DNA of 64,000 nt from Burkholderiales bacterium (GTDB lineage: Bacteria; Pseudomonadota; Gammaproteobacteria; Burkholderiales; SG8-41), in the NCBI GenBank assembly GCA_022841375.1, contig JALHRQ010000001.1:362892-426891 (forward strand), written 5' to 3'. The notes beneath the pieces were generated by a model. That model did not search any database. It was given only the letters and a program-made list of their open reading frames with translations, and had not been told where the DNA came from. Of the stretch, positions 19,831 to 28,263 are shown in pieces; within the stretch, counting starts at the first letter, position 1, and each line of letters starts with the position of its first letter. The position numbers and the translations under genes are program-made.

Positions 19831-19990
19831 CCCCTCTCCCTAACCCTCTCCCCATCAAAAGATGGGGAGAGGGGATAAAACCTCGCGGCTTATCTTCAAG
19901 TGCTCCCCTGCTTTGCTTCAAGTGTGCCCTTGTCTACCGTCAAGCGGCACCGAGGTCCCCGCAAGCATGCGGGGAGAAGGGATTAAACCC
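19831..19990. repeat. Dispersed CCCTCTCCCTAACCCTCTCCCC repeat, intergenic
   Basis: CCCCTCTCCC-TAACCCTCTCCCCATC is followed by the inverted GATGGGGAGAGGGG, forming a long hairpin at 19831-19874. A second, weaker hairpin (CCCCGCAAGCATGCGGGG) follows near 19956-19973. Similar units occur at 23377-23506 and inside hrpA. The 405-bp gap 19713-20117 holds only this material and an A+T-rich tract before the small ORF at 20118. Confidence 0.75.
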
Positions 19991-20117
19991 GCTGATTCGC
20001 TGCGCTGCTTCAAGTGTTCCCTTGACCCAATACACAGGGAAATAATGCTATTTAAGTATTTGTTTTTATTATTAATTTTATAAATAATTTAGCGTAAACG
20101 ACTGCTATCATTCAGCC

Positions 20118-20306
20118 ATGGGCCGCAAACTGATTAATACCAATCCCTACCTGCGCGATCCGGTGCAACGTGAGCGCTCTGTATTGAAATCTGTTGCCAG
20201 TTCATCCGCCATAGAAGGTATTCGCGCACCGTTTCGCGATTTGGCTGCTGAAACCGTCGCTTCCAGCAAGCCCAGGAAATTGGGCAAGCGCGGCACCAAG
20301 CGTTAG
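20118..20306 (+). CDS. Small basic conserved-looking hypothetical protein
   Basis: The 62-residue protein reads [20 protein letters not shown]...[11 protein letters not shown] and ends in a lysine/arginine-rich tail ([12 protein letters not shown]). The SSAIEGI patch resembles small proteins that accompany RelE/ParE-like toxins and the Fic-type SSAIEGI motif, but it has no partner here. There is no clear ribosome-binding site, so translation is uncertain. I cannot assign a function. Confidence 0.4.
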   Translation: MGRKLINTNPYLRDPVQRERSVLKSVASSSAIEGIRAPFRDLAAETVASSKPRKLGKRGTKR

Positions 20307-20398
20307 CACCTGTCCGCTCGCGCTCCGCTGCATCCGGGCTACGAATTCCGGCTGATAAAATTGGCCTCTGCGCATCAAAACAAAAACAGGAGTGCCTC

Positions 20399-20623
20399 AT
20401 GTTCACCCGCATCTTCACCGCCAGCCTTGCGGCATTCACATTCACCGCACCCGCGATCGCTGCGGATTACCCCACCCGCCCTGTCCGCCTGATCGTCGGC
20501 TTCGGGCCCGGGGCGCCGGATACGGTGGCGCGGCTGGTGGCGGCGCAGGTCTCGACACAGATCGGGCAGCAACTGGTGGTGGACAACCGCCCGGCCGGTC
20601 AAAACGTCCCGAGGTCGAAGTAG
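20399..20623 (+). pseudogene. Truncated Bug receptor gene (N-terminal 65 residues only)
   Basis: The ORF begins with a complete signal peptide and the Bug N-terminus [23 protein letters not shown] up to VVDNRP, then switches to [10 protein letters not shown]-stop. From about 20461 to 20592 it is nearly identical to the start of the full gene at 22388, while the signal peptides differ, so it is the remnant of a paralogue rather than an exact duplicate. The breakpoint falls at the 3' end of gdhA: the last 25 bp of the ORF are antisense to gdhA. It has a good ribosome-binding site (AGGAG), so a short secreted peptide could be made. Confidence 0.85.
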
Positions 20624-22023
20624 GATCGTGCGATTTTGCTGATCGCCACCACATAGGCCGCGGTGCGGTAGTCCGTCACCTTGGGGTTGGTTAGCAGGAC
20701 TTCGCGCATTTCCTGGTAGGCGTGGCGCATGGTGTCGTCGAGGCCGGAGCGCACCAGGTCGAGTTCGGCGGCGCCTTTGACGATTTCGCGGCGCATGTCA
20801 TCGGACACCGGTTTTCCCGAGAGGCTCTGCATCGCGGCGATCAGGTATTCGCCGCGCATTTCGTCGTAGCGGCGTTCCATCCGCCCGAAGCGGATGTGCG
20901 AGAGGTTGCGGATCCATTCAAAGTAGGACACGGTCACCCCGCCGGCGTTGACCAGGGCGTCGGGCAGGATGGTGATGTTGCGCTTGCGCAGGATTTCGTC
21001 GGCTTCAAAGGTCAGCGGGCCGTTGGCGGCCTCGACAATCAGTTTGGTGTTGATGCGGGGCGCGTTTTCTTCGGTGATCTGCGCTTCCATGGCGGCGGGG
21101 ATCAGGATGTCGCATTCCATTTCCAGCACCGCGCGGCCGTTCTCGGTGAACATCGCGCCGGGAAAGCCGCGGATGGTTTTGTGGGTGTTCATGTATTCGC
21201 GGATCTGCTGCACGTGCAGGCCGTCGGTGTTGATCAGTGCGCCGTCTTTTTCAACCAGCGCAATGATCTTCGCCCGGTCTTCATCCTGCAGCAGGTGCCC
21301 GGTGTGGCACCCGACATTGCCCAGCCCCTGCAGCACCACGCGCTTGCCGGCGAGCCCGCCGTTGAGGCCCGCGGCCTTGACGTCTTCAGGGTGGCGGAAG
21401 AATTCGCGCATCACATACACCACGCCGCGCCCGGTGGCCTCGGTGCGCCCGGCAATGCCGCCGTGCTGCACCGGTTTGCCGGTCACGCAGGCGGCGTAGT
21501 TGAGGTTTTCCGGGTTGAGCTGTTTGTAGGTGTCGGCGATCCACGCCATTTCGCGCTCACCGGTGCCCATGTCGGGCGCGGGCACATTGGTCGAGGGGCT
21601 GAGGAAGCCTTTGCGGATCAGTTCGCGCGCGAAGCGGCGGGTGATCAGCTGCATTTCATCGCGGTCGTATTTGGCGGGGTCGATCATCAGGCCGCCTTTG
21701 GAGCCGCCAAAGGGTACATCGACAATTGCGCATTTGTAAGTCATCAGCGCCGCGAGCGCTTCGACTTCATCCTGGTTGACCGCTGGTGCAAAACGCAGCC
21801 CGCCTTTGGCCGGCAGCCGGTGCGAGCTGTGGGTGGCGCGCCAGCCGGTGAAGATTTCGATCTTGCCTTTGATGGGCACGGGGAAGTTGACTTCAATGAT
21901 GGCTTCACAGGCCTTGATCACACTGGCAATCCCCGGGTCGAGGTCGAGTGCGGCAAATGCGCGGTCGGCCATGCGATCGACGCTGGTGCTGAATGATTCG
22001 GGTGATTTCGGTTTGGTGGCCAT
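20599..22023 (-). CDS. gdhA: Glutamate dehydrogenase (Glu/Leu/Phe/Val family)
   Basis: The 474-residue protein has all family hallmarks: [10 protein letters not shown] with the substrate-binding Lys, [17 protein letters not shown] with the catalytic Lys region, [14 protein letters not shown], and the Rossmann turn LQGLGNVG. It interconverts glutamate and 2-oxoglutarate plus ammonia. Start chosen at ATG 22023, with AAGGA 7 bp upstream; the track start adds 12 codons. The gene stands alone between a truncated Bug gene and a full Bug gene, whose matching 5' regions form direct repeats around it. Cofactor preference is not certain, so NAD- or NADP-type (gdhA or gudB-like naming) is open. Confidence 0.94.
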   Translation of the reverse strand: MATKPKSPESFSTSVDRMADRAFAALDLDPGIASVIKACEAIIEVNFPVPIKGKIEIFTGWRATHSSHRLPAKGGLRFAPAVNQDEVEALAALMTYKCAIVDVPFGGSKGGLMIDPAKYDRDEMQLITRRFARELIRKGFLSPSTNVPAPDMGTGEREMAWIADTYKQLNPENLNYAACVTGKPVQHGGIAGRTEATGRGVVYVMREFFRHPEDVKAAGLNGGLAGKRVVLQGLGNVGCHTGHLLQDEDRAKIIALVEKDGALINTDGLHVQQIREYMNTHKTIRGFPGAMFTENGRAVLEMECDILIPAAMEAQITEENAPRINTKLIVEAANGPLTFEADEILRKRNITILPDALVNAGGVTVSYFEWIRNLSHIRFGRMERRYDEMRGEYLIAAMQSLSGKPVSDDMRREIVKGAAELDLVRSGLDDTMRHAYQEMREVLLTNPKVTDYRTAAYVVAISKIARSYFDLGTF

Positions 22024-22387
22024 GACGGTTCCTTGTGGGGGCTGTTCTGCAGCGTTCAACGTTCCAGCATAGTCTTTCCCGGCTTCGGTTTCGAGTGATT
22101 CGCGGGTTGTGAGCCATCAATATCTCTCTGTGTGCGGAGATGCGGCGGTTGGTTTGACCGCGTTTGGTAACATGCGGTTGAAATCGCGCGTGCGGCGGCT
22201 GCCGTACCGAGACGCAGGTACATCCACAAAACAATTTCTTTTGTAGCCCGGATGAAACGAAGTGCGCCCCGAAGGAAGTCCCCTTGGGGGGCGGACCCGG
22301 ATGACGGCCTGCGGCCTTTATCCGGGCTACGAAGTTCGGCTGATAAGATTGGGCTCTGCGCATTAATAACAAAATCAGGAGGAAACC

Positions 22388-23368
22388 ATGTTTATCCGCT
22401 CACTCGCGCTCGGCATTTTGCTCATCACCGGCGCCGCGCCGGCGTTTGCTGCGCAATCCCCCGCGGATTACCCTACCCGCCCCATCCGCCTGATCGTCGG
22501 CTTCGGGCCCGGGGCGCCGGATACCGTGGCGCGACTGGTGGCGGCGCAGGTCTCGACACAGATCGGCCAGCAGCTGGTGGTGGATAACCGCCCCGGGGCC
22601 AACGGCATCATCGGCGCGGATCTGGTGGCCAAGAGTGCGCCCGACGGTTATACGCTGTTGCTGACATCGGCCTCGTTTGCAACCAATCCCTTCACCCAGA
22701 AAAAACTCCCCTACGATGTGCGCCGCGATTTCACACCGGTGACCAATGTCGCGTCGGGCGGCGGTTATTTCCTGGCAGTGCATCCCAAGGTGCCGGCGAA
22801 CAACGTGCAGGAGCTGATCGCGCTCGGCAAAAACCCGGCGTCCAAGCTCGCCTTCGGCTCTGCCGGCCCCGGCAATACGCTGCATCTGGCGGGTGAGCTC
22901 TTCAACGCCCGTACCGGCACGCGCATGGTGCATGTGCCATACAAAGGCGCCGGCCCGGCGATGACCGCACTGGTGTCCGGTGAAATCCAGGTGATGTTCG
23001 TGACCACACCCCTGGGCATGCCGCACATCGAAGCCAAACGCATCCGCCCGCTGGCCTACACCGGCCCCAAACGCGCGGCCTTCATGCCGGAAGTGCCGAC
23101 CATCGCCGAAGCCGGCGCACCGGGCGCGATGATGGACAACATGAGCTGGTACGGCGTGTTCGGCCCCGCCAAGCTGCCGGTGAAGATCACCACGCAGCTG
23201 CACAAGGAATTTGCCACCGCATTAAAGCTGCCGCTGATCATCGAGCGCCTGGATAACCTGCGCCTCACGCCGGTGGGTGACACGCCGAAGGATTTTGCGG
23301 GGTTTGTTGAGGGCGAGTTGAAGCGCTTTGCGGAGATGGTGAAGTTGTCGGGGTATCAGCCGGAGTAA
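22388..23368 (+). CDS. Bug-family periplasmic solute receptor
   Basis: The 326-residue protein has a signal peptide ([17 protein letters not shown]) and the Bug motifs [47 protein letters not shown] and [20 protein letters not shown] lies 7 bp upstream of the ATG. The GAPDTVAR variant replaces the usual GGxxDxxAR, and the same variant appears in the truncated copy at 20399. It probably binds a carboxylated ligand in the periplasm. A G-rich dispersed repeat follows immediately. No transporter membrane subunits are nearby, so it is an orphan receptor. Confidence 0.94.
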   Translation: MFIRSLALGILLITGAAPAFAAQSPADYPTRPIRLIVGFGPGAPDTVARLVAAQVSTQIGQQLVVDNRPGANGIIGADLVAKSAPDGYTLLLTSASFATNPFTQKKLPYDVRRDFTPVTNVASGGGYFLAVHPKVPANNVQELIALGKNPASKLAFGSAGPGNTLHLAGELFNARTGTRMVHVPYKGAGPAMTALVSGEIQVMFVTTPLGMPHIEAKRIRPLAYTGPKRAAFMPEVPTIAEAGAPGAMMDNMSWYGVFGPAKLPVKITTQLHKEFATALKLPLIIERLDNLRLTPVGDTPKDFAGFVEGELKRFAEMVKLSGYQPE

Positions 23369-23376
23369 AGATCATT

Positions 23377-23506
23377 CCCTCTCCCCAAATGCTTTTGGGG
23401 AGAGGGCCAGGGAGAGGGGCTGCGGCAAACGTTCGTTGATGCCCCTCTGCTTCGCTTTAAGTGTCCCCCTCTCCCTAACCCTCTCCCCCGTTTCGGGGGA
23501 GAGGGG
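23377..23506. repeat. Two dispersed CCCTCTCCC hairpin repeats in tandem
   Basis: The first unit is CCCTCTCCCCAAATGC-TTTTGGGGAGAGGG (23377-23406, with an additional GGGAGAGGGG to 23419). The second is CCCCTCTCCCTAACCCTCTCCCCCG-TTTCGGGGGAGAGGGG (23465-23506). Both are strong inverted repeats of the same family as at 19831 and inside hrpA. Lying just after a Bug gene, the first may act incidentally as a transcription barrier, although no U-tract follows. Confidence 0.75.
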
Positions 23507-23550
23507 ATAAAGAATGGGTGGCAGGTATTGATCATTCAGAGAGGTGTTTC

Positions 23551-23919
23551 ATGAAAACCCGGCTCATCTTGATACTGTTGACCACCCTGCTCGCTTCCTG
23601 CACAACCACCACCTATGAATTCGTCGTGCCCGCATCCGAATCGGGCAAGCTGTGCGTGACGCAGTGCGCGGGCATCCGCGAGCAGTGCCGCGGCAATGAG
23701 ATTCAGCGCGCGCAGAGCGATAAGGCCATCTGCCAGCGCAGTGCGGAATCGGGTTACCGCGCCTGCGTCGCCTCCGCCTCAGCCAACAAAACCGATCCGG
23801 GCAAATGTCAGCGCCGGAGTTGTTATGCCTCGGAGGACACTTCCCGCTGCGAATCCGAATACCAGCAGTGTTTTGTGAACTGTGGTGGCCAGGTGATTCC
23901 GCACACAATAAAATATTAA
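23551..23919 (+). CDS. Small cysteine-rich lipoprotein
   Basis: The 122-residue protein starts MKTRLILILLTTLLASC, a lipoprotein signal peptide with lipobox LASC. ATG 23551 is chosen over the track start (11 codons upstream) because the signal begins there and GAGAGG precedes it. The mature part has about eleven cysteines in C-x3-C and C-x6-C spacings (CVTQCAGIREQC, CQRRSC, CESEYQQCFVNCGG), suggesting a disulfide-bonded fold on the outer or inner membrane surface. No family was recognised and the neighbours give no functional hint. Confidence 0.85.
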   Translation: MKTRLILILLTTLLASCTTTTYEFVVPASESGKLCVTQCAGIREQCRGNEIQRAQSDKAICQRSAESGYRACVASASANKTDPGKCQRRSCYASEDTSRCESEYQQCFVNCGGQVIPHTIKY

Positions 23920-24007
23920 TTAATTCAATTACTTATATTCAATTCATTGCGCATTCCGTTTTCTCAGCACGCCGGCATCGTTTGAAACCTTTCATAGCAG
24001 GCCATTC

Positions 24008-25642
24008 ATGAGCAGCCCCGATCTGCATTACCTGTCGATTGCCGATGCCTCAAGGCTGATCCAGTCCGGCAAACTCTCCCCGTTGGAGCTGACGCAGGCG
24101 CTGCTGTCACGCATCGGCGAATTGGATCACCGCGTGCAGGCCTTCATCACGCTGACGGCGGATCGCGCGCTCGCGGCCGCGCGCACTGCCGAGCAGGAGA
24201 TTCAGCGCGGGCAGTATCGCGGCCCGCTGCACGGCATCCCTTTCGGGCTGAAGGATATTTACGACACGGCGGGTCTGCTCACTTCCGGCGGCTCAGCAGT
24301 GTGCGCCGACAATGTGCCGGTGCAGGATGCGACAGCCACCCGCAAGTTGCTCGAAGCCGGCGCGATTCTGCTCGGCAAACTGCAGACGCACGAGTTCGCG
24401 CATGGCGGCCCTTCCTTTGATCTGCCCTGGCCGCCGTCGCGCAATCCTTGGGACCTGTCGCGTTTTACCGGCGGTTCATCCAGCGGCTCCGGCGCGGCAC
24501 TGGCCGCAGGCTTCATGCCGGGGGCATTGGGTTCTGATACCGGCGGCTCGATTCGCGGGCCGGCGTCGTTCTGCGGCATCACCGGGCTGATGCCCACTTA
24601 CGGGCTGGTGAGCCGCGCGGGCGTGATCCCCAATTCCTTCACCTTCGATCACTGCGGGCCGATGGCGCGCAGCGCCGAAGACTGCGCGATCCTGTTGCAG
24701 GCGATCGCCGGTTACGACGCCGCCGATCGGGGCAGCATTCGCCATCCGACTGTGGATTACCGCAGCACGCTCGCCCAGCCGGTGCGCGGCCTGCGTGTCG
24801 GCGTGTTGCGCCATTATTGGGAAGAGGATATTCCGGCGATTGCGGAACATGCCCGCGCGCTGGAAGATGCAGTGAAGGTATTTGAAGCGCTGGGTGCAAC
24901 AGTGAGCCCCTGCCGCATCCGGCCGGTTCAGGAGGGTTTCGACATCAAGGTGGTGATCGCCGAGAGCGAGATTTTTTCGATACACCAGGAAAACCTGATT
25001 CGCAGTCCTGAAAAATTCGGCCGCGATTTCCTCGGCCGCGCGTTGCCCGCCTGTGTGTTCCAGTCTGCCGATTATGTGCAGGCGTTGCGTGAGCACCAGC
25101 GCTACCTTGCGGAGATGAAGCCGGTGTTCGATCGCTTCGACGTGTTGCTGGCCAGCGGTTTCGGTCCTGCGCCGCGCTTTGAAGATTACCGCACCGAAAA
25201 TTTCTGGCTCAAAAGCAATGTCTGCACGCCCGCGAACACCGGCCGCACGCCGGCACTCGCACTGCCCTGCGGTTACACCAGCAGCGGTTTGCCGCTGGGC
25301 ATGCAGCTGATCGGCCGCCCGGGAGACGATGCTCGCGTGTTGCAGGCGGGCCACGCCTTCCAGCAGGCCACCGACTGGCATCTGCGCCGCGCACCGCTGA
25401 CCGATGGCGAGACACTGCCCGCGCCGGATTTGCAGGCGAACGAGCCCCAGCCATCAACACTCAGCGCGGCGATGCAATCGCACGTTGAGCAGATGGCGCT
25501 ACAGGCGGGTTTGAAGCTCAATGAGCGGCAGATGATGATCCTGATGGAAACCGCACCGCACGCGCTGGCGATGGCCGGGCGCCTGCGCAAGCCGCGCGGG
25601 CGCATGGAGCAACCGTCGCTGGTGTTTCGTTTCGATTATTGA
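24008..25642 (+). CDS. Amidase-signature hydrolase with fused AtzG-like (DUF4089-like) tail
   Basis: The 544-residue protein has the amidase Ser-cisSer-Lys triad: Lys82 in FGLKDIYD, GGSSSGSG at 155-162, and Ser181 in DTGGSIRGP. The core ends at about residue 460. The last 80 residues are extra: after a proline-rich linker they read MALQAGLKLNERQMMILMET...QPSLVFRF, resembling the small AtzG-type subunit that partners AtzE-like amidases (compare the separate 70-residue gene at 29658, ending EPALVFRL). It is therefore probably a self-contained fusion. The substrate is a small amide or carbamate-like compound, not determined. It converges on the amidase at 25818, with a dispersed repeat in between. 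Confidence 0.9.
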   Translation: MSSPDLHYLSIADASRLIQSGKLSPLELTQALLSRIGELDHRVQAFITLTADRALAAARTAEQEIQRGQYRGPLHGIPFGLKDIYDTAGLLTSGGSAVCADNVPVQDATATRKLLEAGAILLGKLQTHEFAHGGPSFDLPWPPSRNPWDLSRFTGGSSSGSGAALAAGFMPGALGSDTGGSIRGPASFCGITGLMPTYGLVSRAGVIPNSFTFDHCGPMARSAEDCAILLQAIAGYDAADRGSIRHPTVDYRSTLAQPVRGLRVGVLRHYWEEDIPAIAEHARALEDAVKVFEALGATVSPCRIRPVQEGFDIKVVIAESEIFSIHQENLIRSPEKFGRDFLGRALPACVFQSADYVQALREHQRYLAEMKPVFDRFDVLLASGFGPAPRFEDYRTENFWLKSNVCTPANTGRTPALALPCGYTSSGLPLGMQLIGRPGDDARVLQAGHAFQQATDWHLRRAPLTDGETLPAPDLQANEPQPSTLSAAMQSHVEQMALQAGLKLNERQMMILMETAPHALAMAGRLRKPRGRMEQPSLVFRFDY

Positions 25643-25668
25643 GCATTACATAATTCAGTGACAAAGAT

Positions 25669-25759
25669 CCCGTCATTCCGGACGCGCATGGCGCGAGCCT
25701 GAATCCAGCTCCACTTCAATTCGAAATCCCTGGATTCCCGCTTTCGCGGGAATGACGGG
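25669..25759. repeat. Dispersed palindromic repeat (GGAATGACGG family)
   Basis: Ends are CCCGTCATTCC and GGAATGACGGG, an 11-bp perfect terminal inversion. Inside are GGATTCCCGCTTTCGCGGGAATG and CTGAATCCAG. It fills the space between two converging amidase genes. Confidence 0.8.
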
Positions 25760-25817
25760 AGCGCGGCGATCATGCGTCACGCGCATATGTAATTCCCGAT
25801 AAGGCACGGCGGCGCGC

Positions 25818-27122
25818 TCAGTGAGCAGACAGTTGGACCTCAGCCCAGGCCGCATCACGATAAAGCCCGATGTCGTTGCCGCAGGCGGCAACAAGCTGCA
25901 CACCCACCGGCAGCCCCGCCTGCCCGACGCCGCAGGGCAGTGTCATGCACGGCATCTGCAGCAGGGTCCACATCAGACCAAAGGTCGGCTCGCCGGTACC
26001 GGCAATGTCCGGCGCTTCAGTGGGCGCGCTCGGCGCCATCAGCAGTTCATAACCGGACATCTCGTTTTCCATCCAGCGCTGGCAGCGTTTCATCAGCGCC
26101 ACGGCGGCTTCGTATTGCTGCCGCGTGACCTGTCCGCCGACGGCGATGCGTTGGGTCAGGCTGTCGGAGATCAACTGCGGATGGCGGATGCGCTCATGGC
26201 TCAACGCGCGGAAAAATTCATAGGCGCTCAGGCGGATCTGCACATCATTCAATTCCGCAAATTCCGCCGGCAGTTCAAGCTCATCCACCGTCGCCCCCGC
26301 CTTGCGGAAGCGCTCGGCGCATTGCAGCAGTGACTGCTGCACGGATGGCGAGGCTTCGCTCCACCACGGCGTACGGCACAGGCCGATGCGCGGCGCTTTG
26401 CCGTCTTTGAAAGATTGCGGCCCTACCGGAAGCCCCGACAACAGCGCCGCGAGCATGCCGGCATCGGTGACGGTGCGCGACAGGACGCCGATAGTGTCGA
26501 GGGATTCCGCGAGAAACTTCATGCCCGCGCGGTTGATCAGGCCGAAGCCCGGTTTGTAGCCAACAACGCCGCAGTACGCAGCGGGCCGGATCACCGAGGA
26601 TGAAGTCTGCGTGCCCAGCGCCAGCGGCACCATGTAATCGGCGACTGCCGCACCGGAGCCGCTGGATGAGCCGCCGGGGGTTTGCGTGAGGCGATGCGGA
26701 TTGCGCGTCTTGTTGGGATGCCGCGTCGCGAATTCCGTCGATACGGTCTTGCCGAGGATGACACCACCCAGTTCACGGATCTGCGCAACACAGGCGGCAT
26801 CGGCCACGGGCCGGTGGCCCTGGTAAATCGGCGATCCGTAGCCGGTCGGCATGTCGCAGGTGTCGATGACGTCCTTGATGCCCACGGGGATGCCGTGCAA
26901 CCACGATCGCGGCGGCTCGCGGTCGAGTGCCCGCGCCTGCGCCAGCGCCTGTTCGGGATCGATAAAGGCCCAGGCCTGCACGTCCCCTTCCCGCTGCGCG
27001 ATGCGTTCAAGGCAGGCCGAAACCAGCGCCTCCGAAGTCAGGGTGCCGGCATGAATCGCGGCGCTGGCTTCGGCGGCGGACAGCAGTTGATGTCCGGCTT
27101 GCGGTGGACTCAGGTCGGTCAT
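25818..27122 (-). CDS. Amidase-signature hydrolase
   Basis: The 434-residue protein carries Lys83 (GIKDVID), GGSSSGSG at 150-157 and the nucleophile in GTQTSSSVIRPA (Ser176). The usual Gly-Gly (or Ala/Ser-Gly) before the nucleophile is Ser-Ser here, a mild deviation. The overall pattern is that of the GTQTxxSVIRPAAYCG subgroup rather than GatA. It starts 10 bp downstream of the Bug receptor gene at 27133-28107, so the two are one transcription unit, which suggests that the receptor and amidase act on the same amide or its carboxylate product. No AtzG-like tail is present. Confidence 0.9.
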   Translation of the reverse strand: MTDLSPPQAGHQLLSAAEASAAIHAGTLTSEALVSACLERIAQREGDVQAWAFIDPEQALAQARALDREPPRSWLHGIPVGIKDVIDTCDMPTGYGSPIYQGHRPVADAACVAQIRELGGVILGKTVSTEFATRHPNKTRNPHRLTQTPGGSSSGSGAAVADYMVPLALGTQTSSSVIRPAAYCGVVGYKPGFGLINRAGMKFLAESLDTIGVLSRTVTDAGMLAALLSGLPVGPQSFKDGKAPRIGLCRTPWWSEASPSVQQSLLQCAERFRKAGATVDELELPAEFAELNDVQIRLSAYEFFRALSHERIRHPQLISDSLTQRIAVGGQVTRQQYEAAVALMKRCQRWMENEMSGYELLMAPSAPTEAPDIAGTGEPTFGLMWTLLQMPCMTLPCGVGQAGLPVGVQLVAACGNDIGLYRDAAWAEVQLSAH

Positions 27123-27132
27123 TAGCGCTCGA

Positions 27133-28107
27133 TCATTCGCCGGTGATGTTTGCAGCCTTGATGACCTTGGCCCATTTATCCTGCTCGGCAGCCATCAGTT
27201 TGGCGAATTCGGCCGTTGACATCTTGTTGATGTCGACGCCCTGTTCATTCAGGCGCTTGATGGTATCCGGGTTATCCAGCGCGCTGCCGACGCCGCCATG
27301 CATCGCAGAAATAACCGCCGGCGGTGTGGCCTTGGGCGCGAACACGCCGAACCAGATCTGCGATACATAGCCGGGCACTCCGGATTCACTGATGGTCGGC
27401 AGACCCGGCAATGAGGGATGGGGCTTGGGGCCGCCCACGGCAATGGCTCTCAGGCGCTTGGCGCGGACCTGGCCGATGACGGTTGGAATCGAGCCGAGCT
27501 GCAACTGCGAGTGGCCGGCTGCAGTGTCGGCAACGGCGGGGCCGCCGCCCTTGAACGGCACGTGCGTCAGGTTGACGCCGGCCATCAGCTTGAACAGCTC
27601 GGTGCTCATGTGCGGGAAGCCGCCCACGCCGGAGGAGGAATACATGATCTCGCCGGGCCGTTTTTTGGCCAGCGCAATGAATTCCTTCACCGAATTCACC
27701 GGCAGGTACGGATGGACGACCAGCGCGCTGTCGGAGAACCCGATCATCGCCACCGAGGCGAAGGAATTGACCAGGTCGATGTTGGAATTCTTGTTGATCA
27801 GGAAGCCGTAACCCGTCGACGTCAGCAAAAAGGTGTAGCCGTCGGGCGGCTGCTGCGCGGTGAACTGCATGCCGACAATGGCACCCGCCCCCGCGCGGTT
27901 CTCGACGATGAACTGCTGGCCGAGGCGCTTGGTCAGGTCGGCGGCGAGGATGCGCGTGACAATGTCGGTGCTGCCGCCGGGCGCCCACGGTATGACAATG
28001 CGCACCGGCCGCTCGGGCCATGCTGCACTGGCGCTCATGGTGGTCAACGCAACTGCTGCCGCAACGAGAACTGCAACCGCCAACCTGCCTTTTGCCATTG
28101 CTTTCAT
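27133..28107 (-). CDS. Bug-family periplasmic solute receptor
   Basis: The 324-residue protein starts with a signal peptide (LAVAVLVAAAVALTTMSASA) and shows WPERPVRIVIPWAPGGSTDIVTR, FIVENRAGAGAIVG, PDGYTFLLTS and LTHVPFKGGGPAVAD. WPERPVR replaces the usual YPxRPVR. GGAG lies 6 bp ahead of the ATG at 28107. It is followed after 10 bp by an amidase gene. Bug receptors next to amidases have in some cases been tied to uptake of amide compounds; the ligand here is unknown. Confidence 0.94.
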   Translation of the reverse strand: MKAMAKGRLAVAVLVAAAVALTTMSASAAWPERPVRIVIPWAPGGSTDIVTRILAADLTKRLGQQFIVENRAGAGAIVGMQFTAQQPPDGYTFLLTSTGYGFLINKNSNIDLVNSFASVAMIGFSDSALVVHPYLPVNSVKEFIALAKKRPGEIMYSSSGVGGFPHMSTELFKLMAGVNLTHVPFKGGGPAVADTAAGHSQLQLGSIPTVIGQVRAKRLRAIAVGGPKPHPSLPGLPTISESGVPGYVSQIWFGVFAPKATPPAVISAMHGGVGSALDNPDTIKRLNEQGVDINKMSTAEFAKLMAAEQDKWAKVIKAANITGE

Positions 28108-28263
28108 AGGGTCTCCGTTTTTATCCAGTATTGCATTGGCGCGCCGTTGATTCCGGCGACCGTATTCAATCGGCTTCCTTGTTGCAAGAATCAGACCTGC
28201 GGGAACCTGTTGCGTCGTTGATTGCCGTATTTGTTGATGATGCCTTGTTTTTCGGGGGCCGGT

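Noticed and set aside
19831-19990. CRISPR array
   Set aside because: Repeats are hairpins of unequal length without regular spacers and are scattered through the window, once inside hrpA.
20599-23368. gdhA flanks as terminal repeats of a transposon
   Set aside because: The repeats are coding parts of paralogous Bug genes in direct orientation, diverged in the signal peptide, and no transposase is present.
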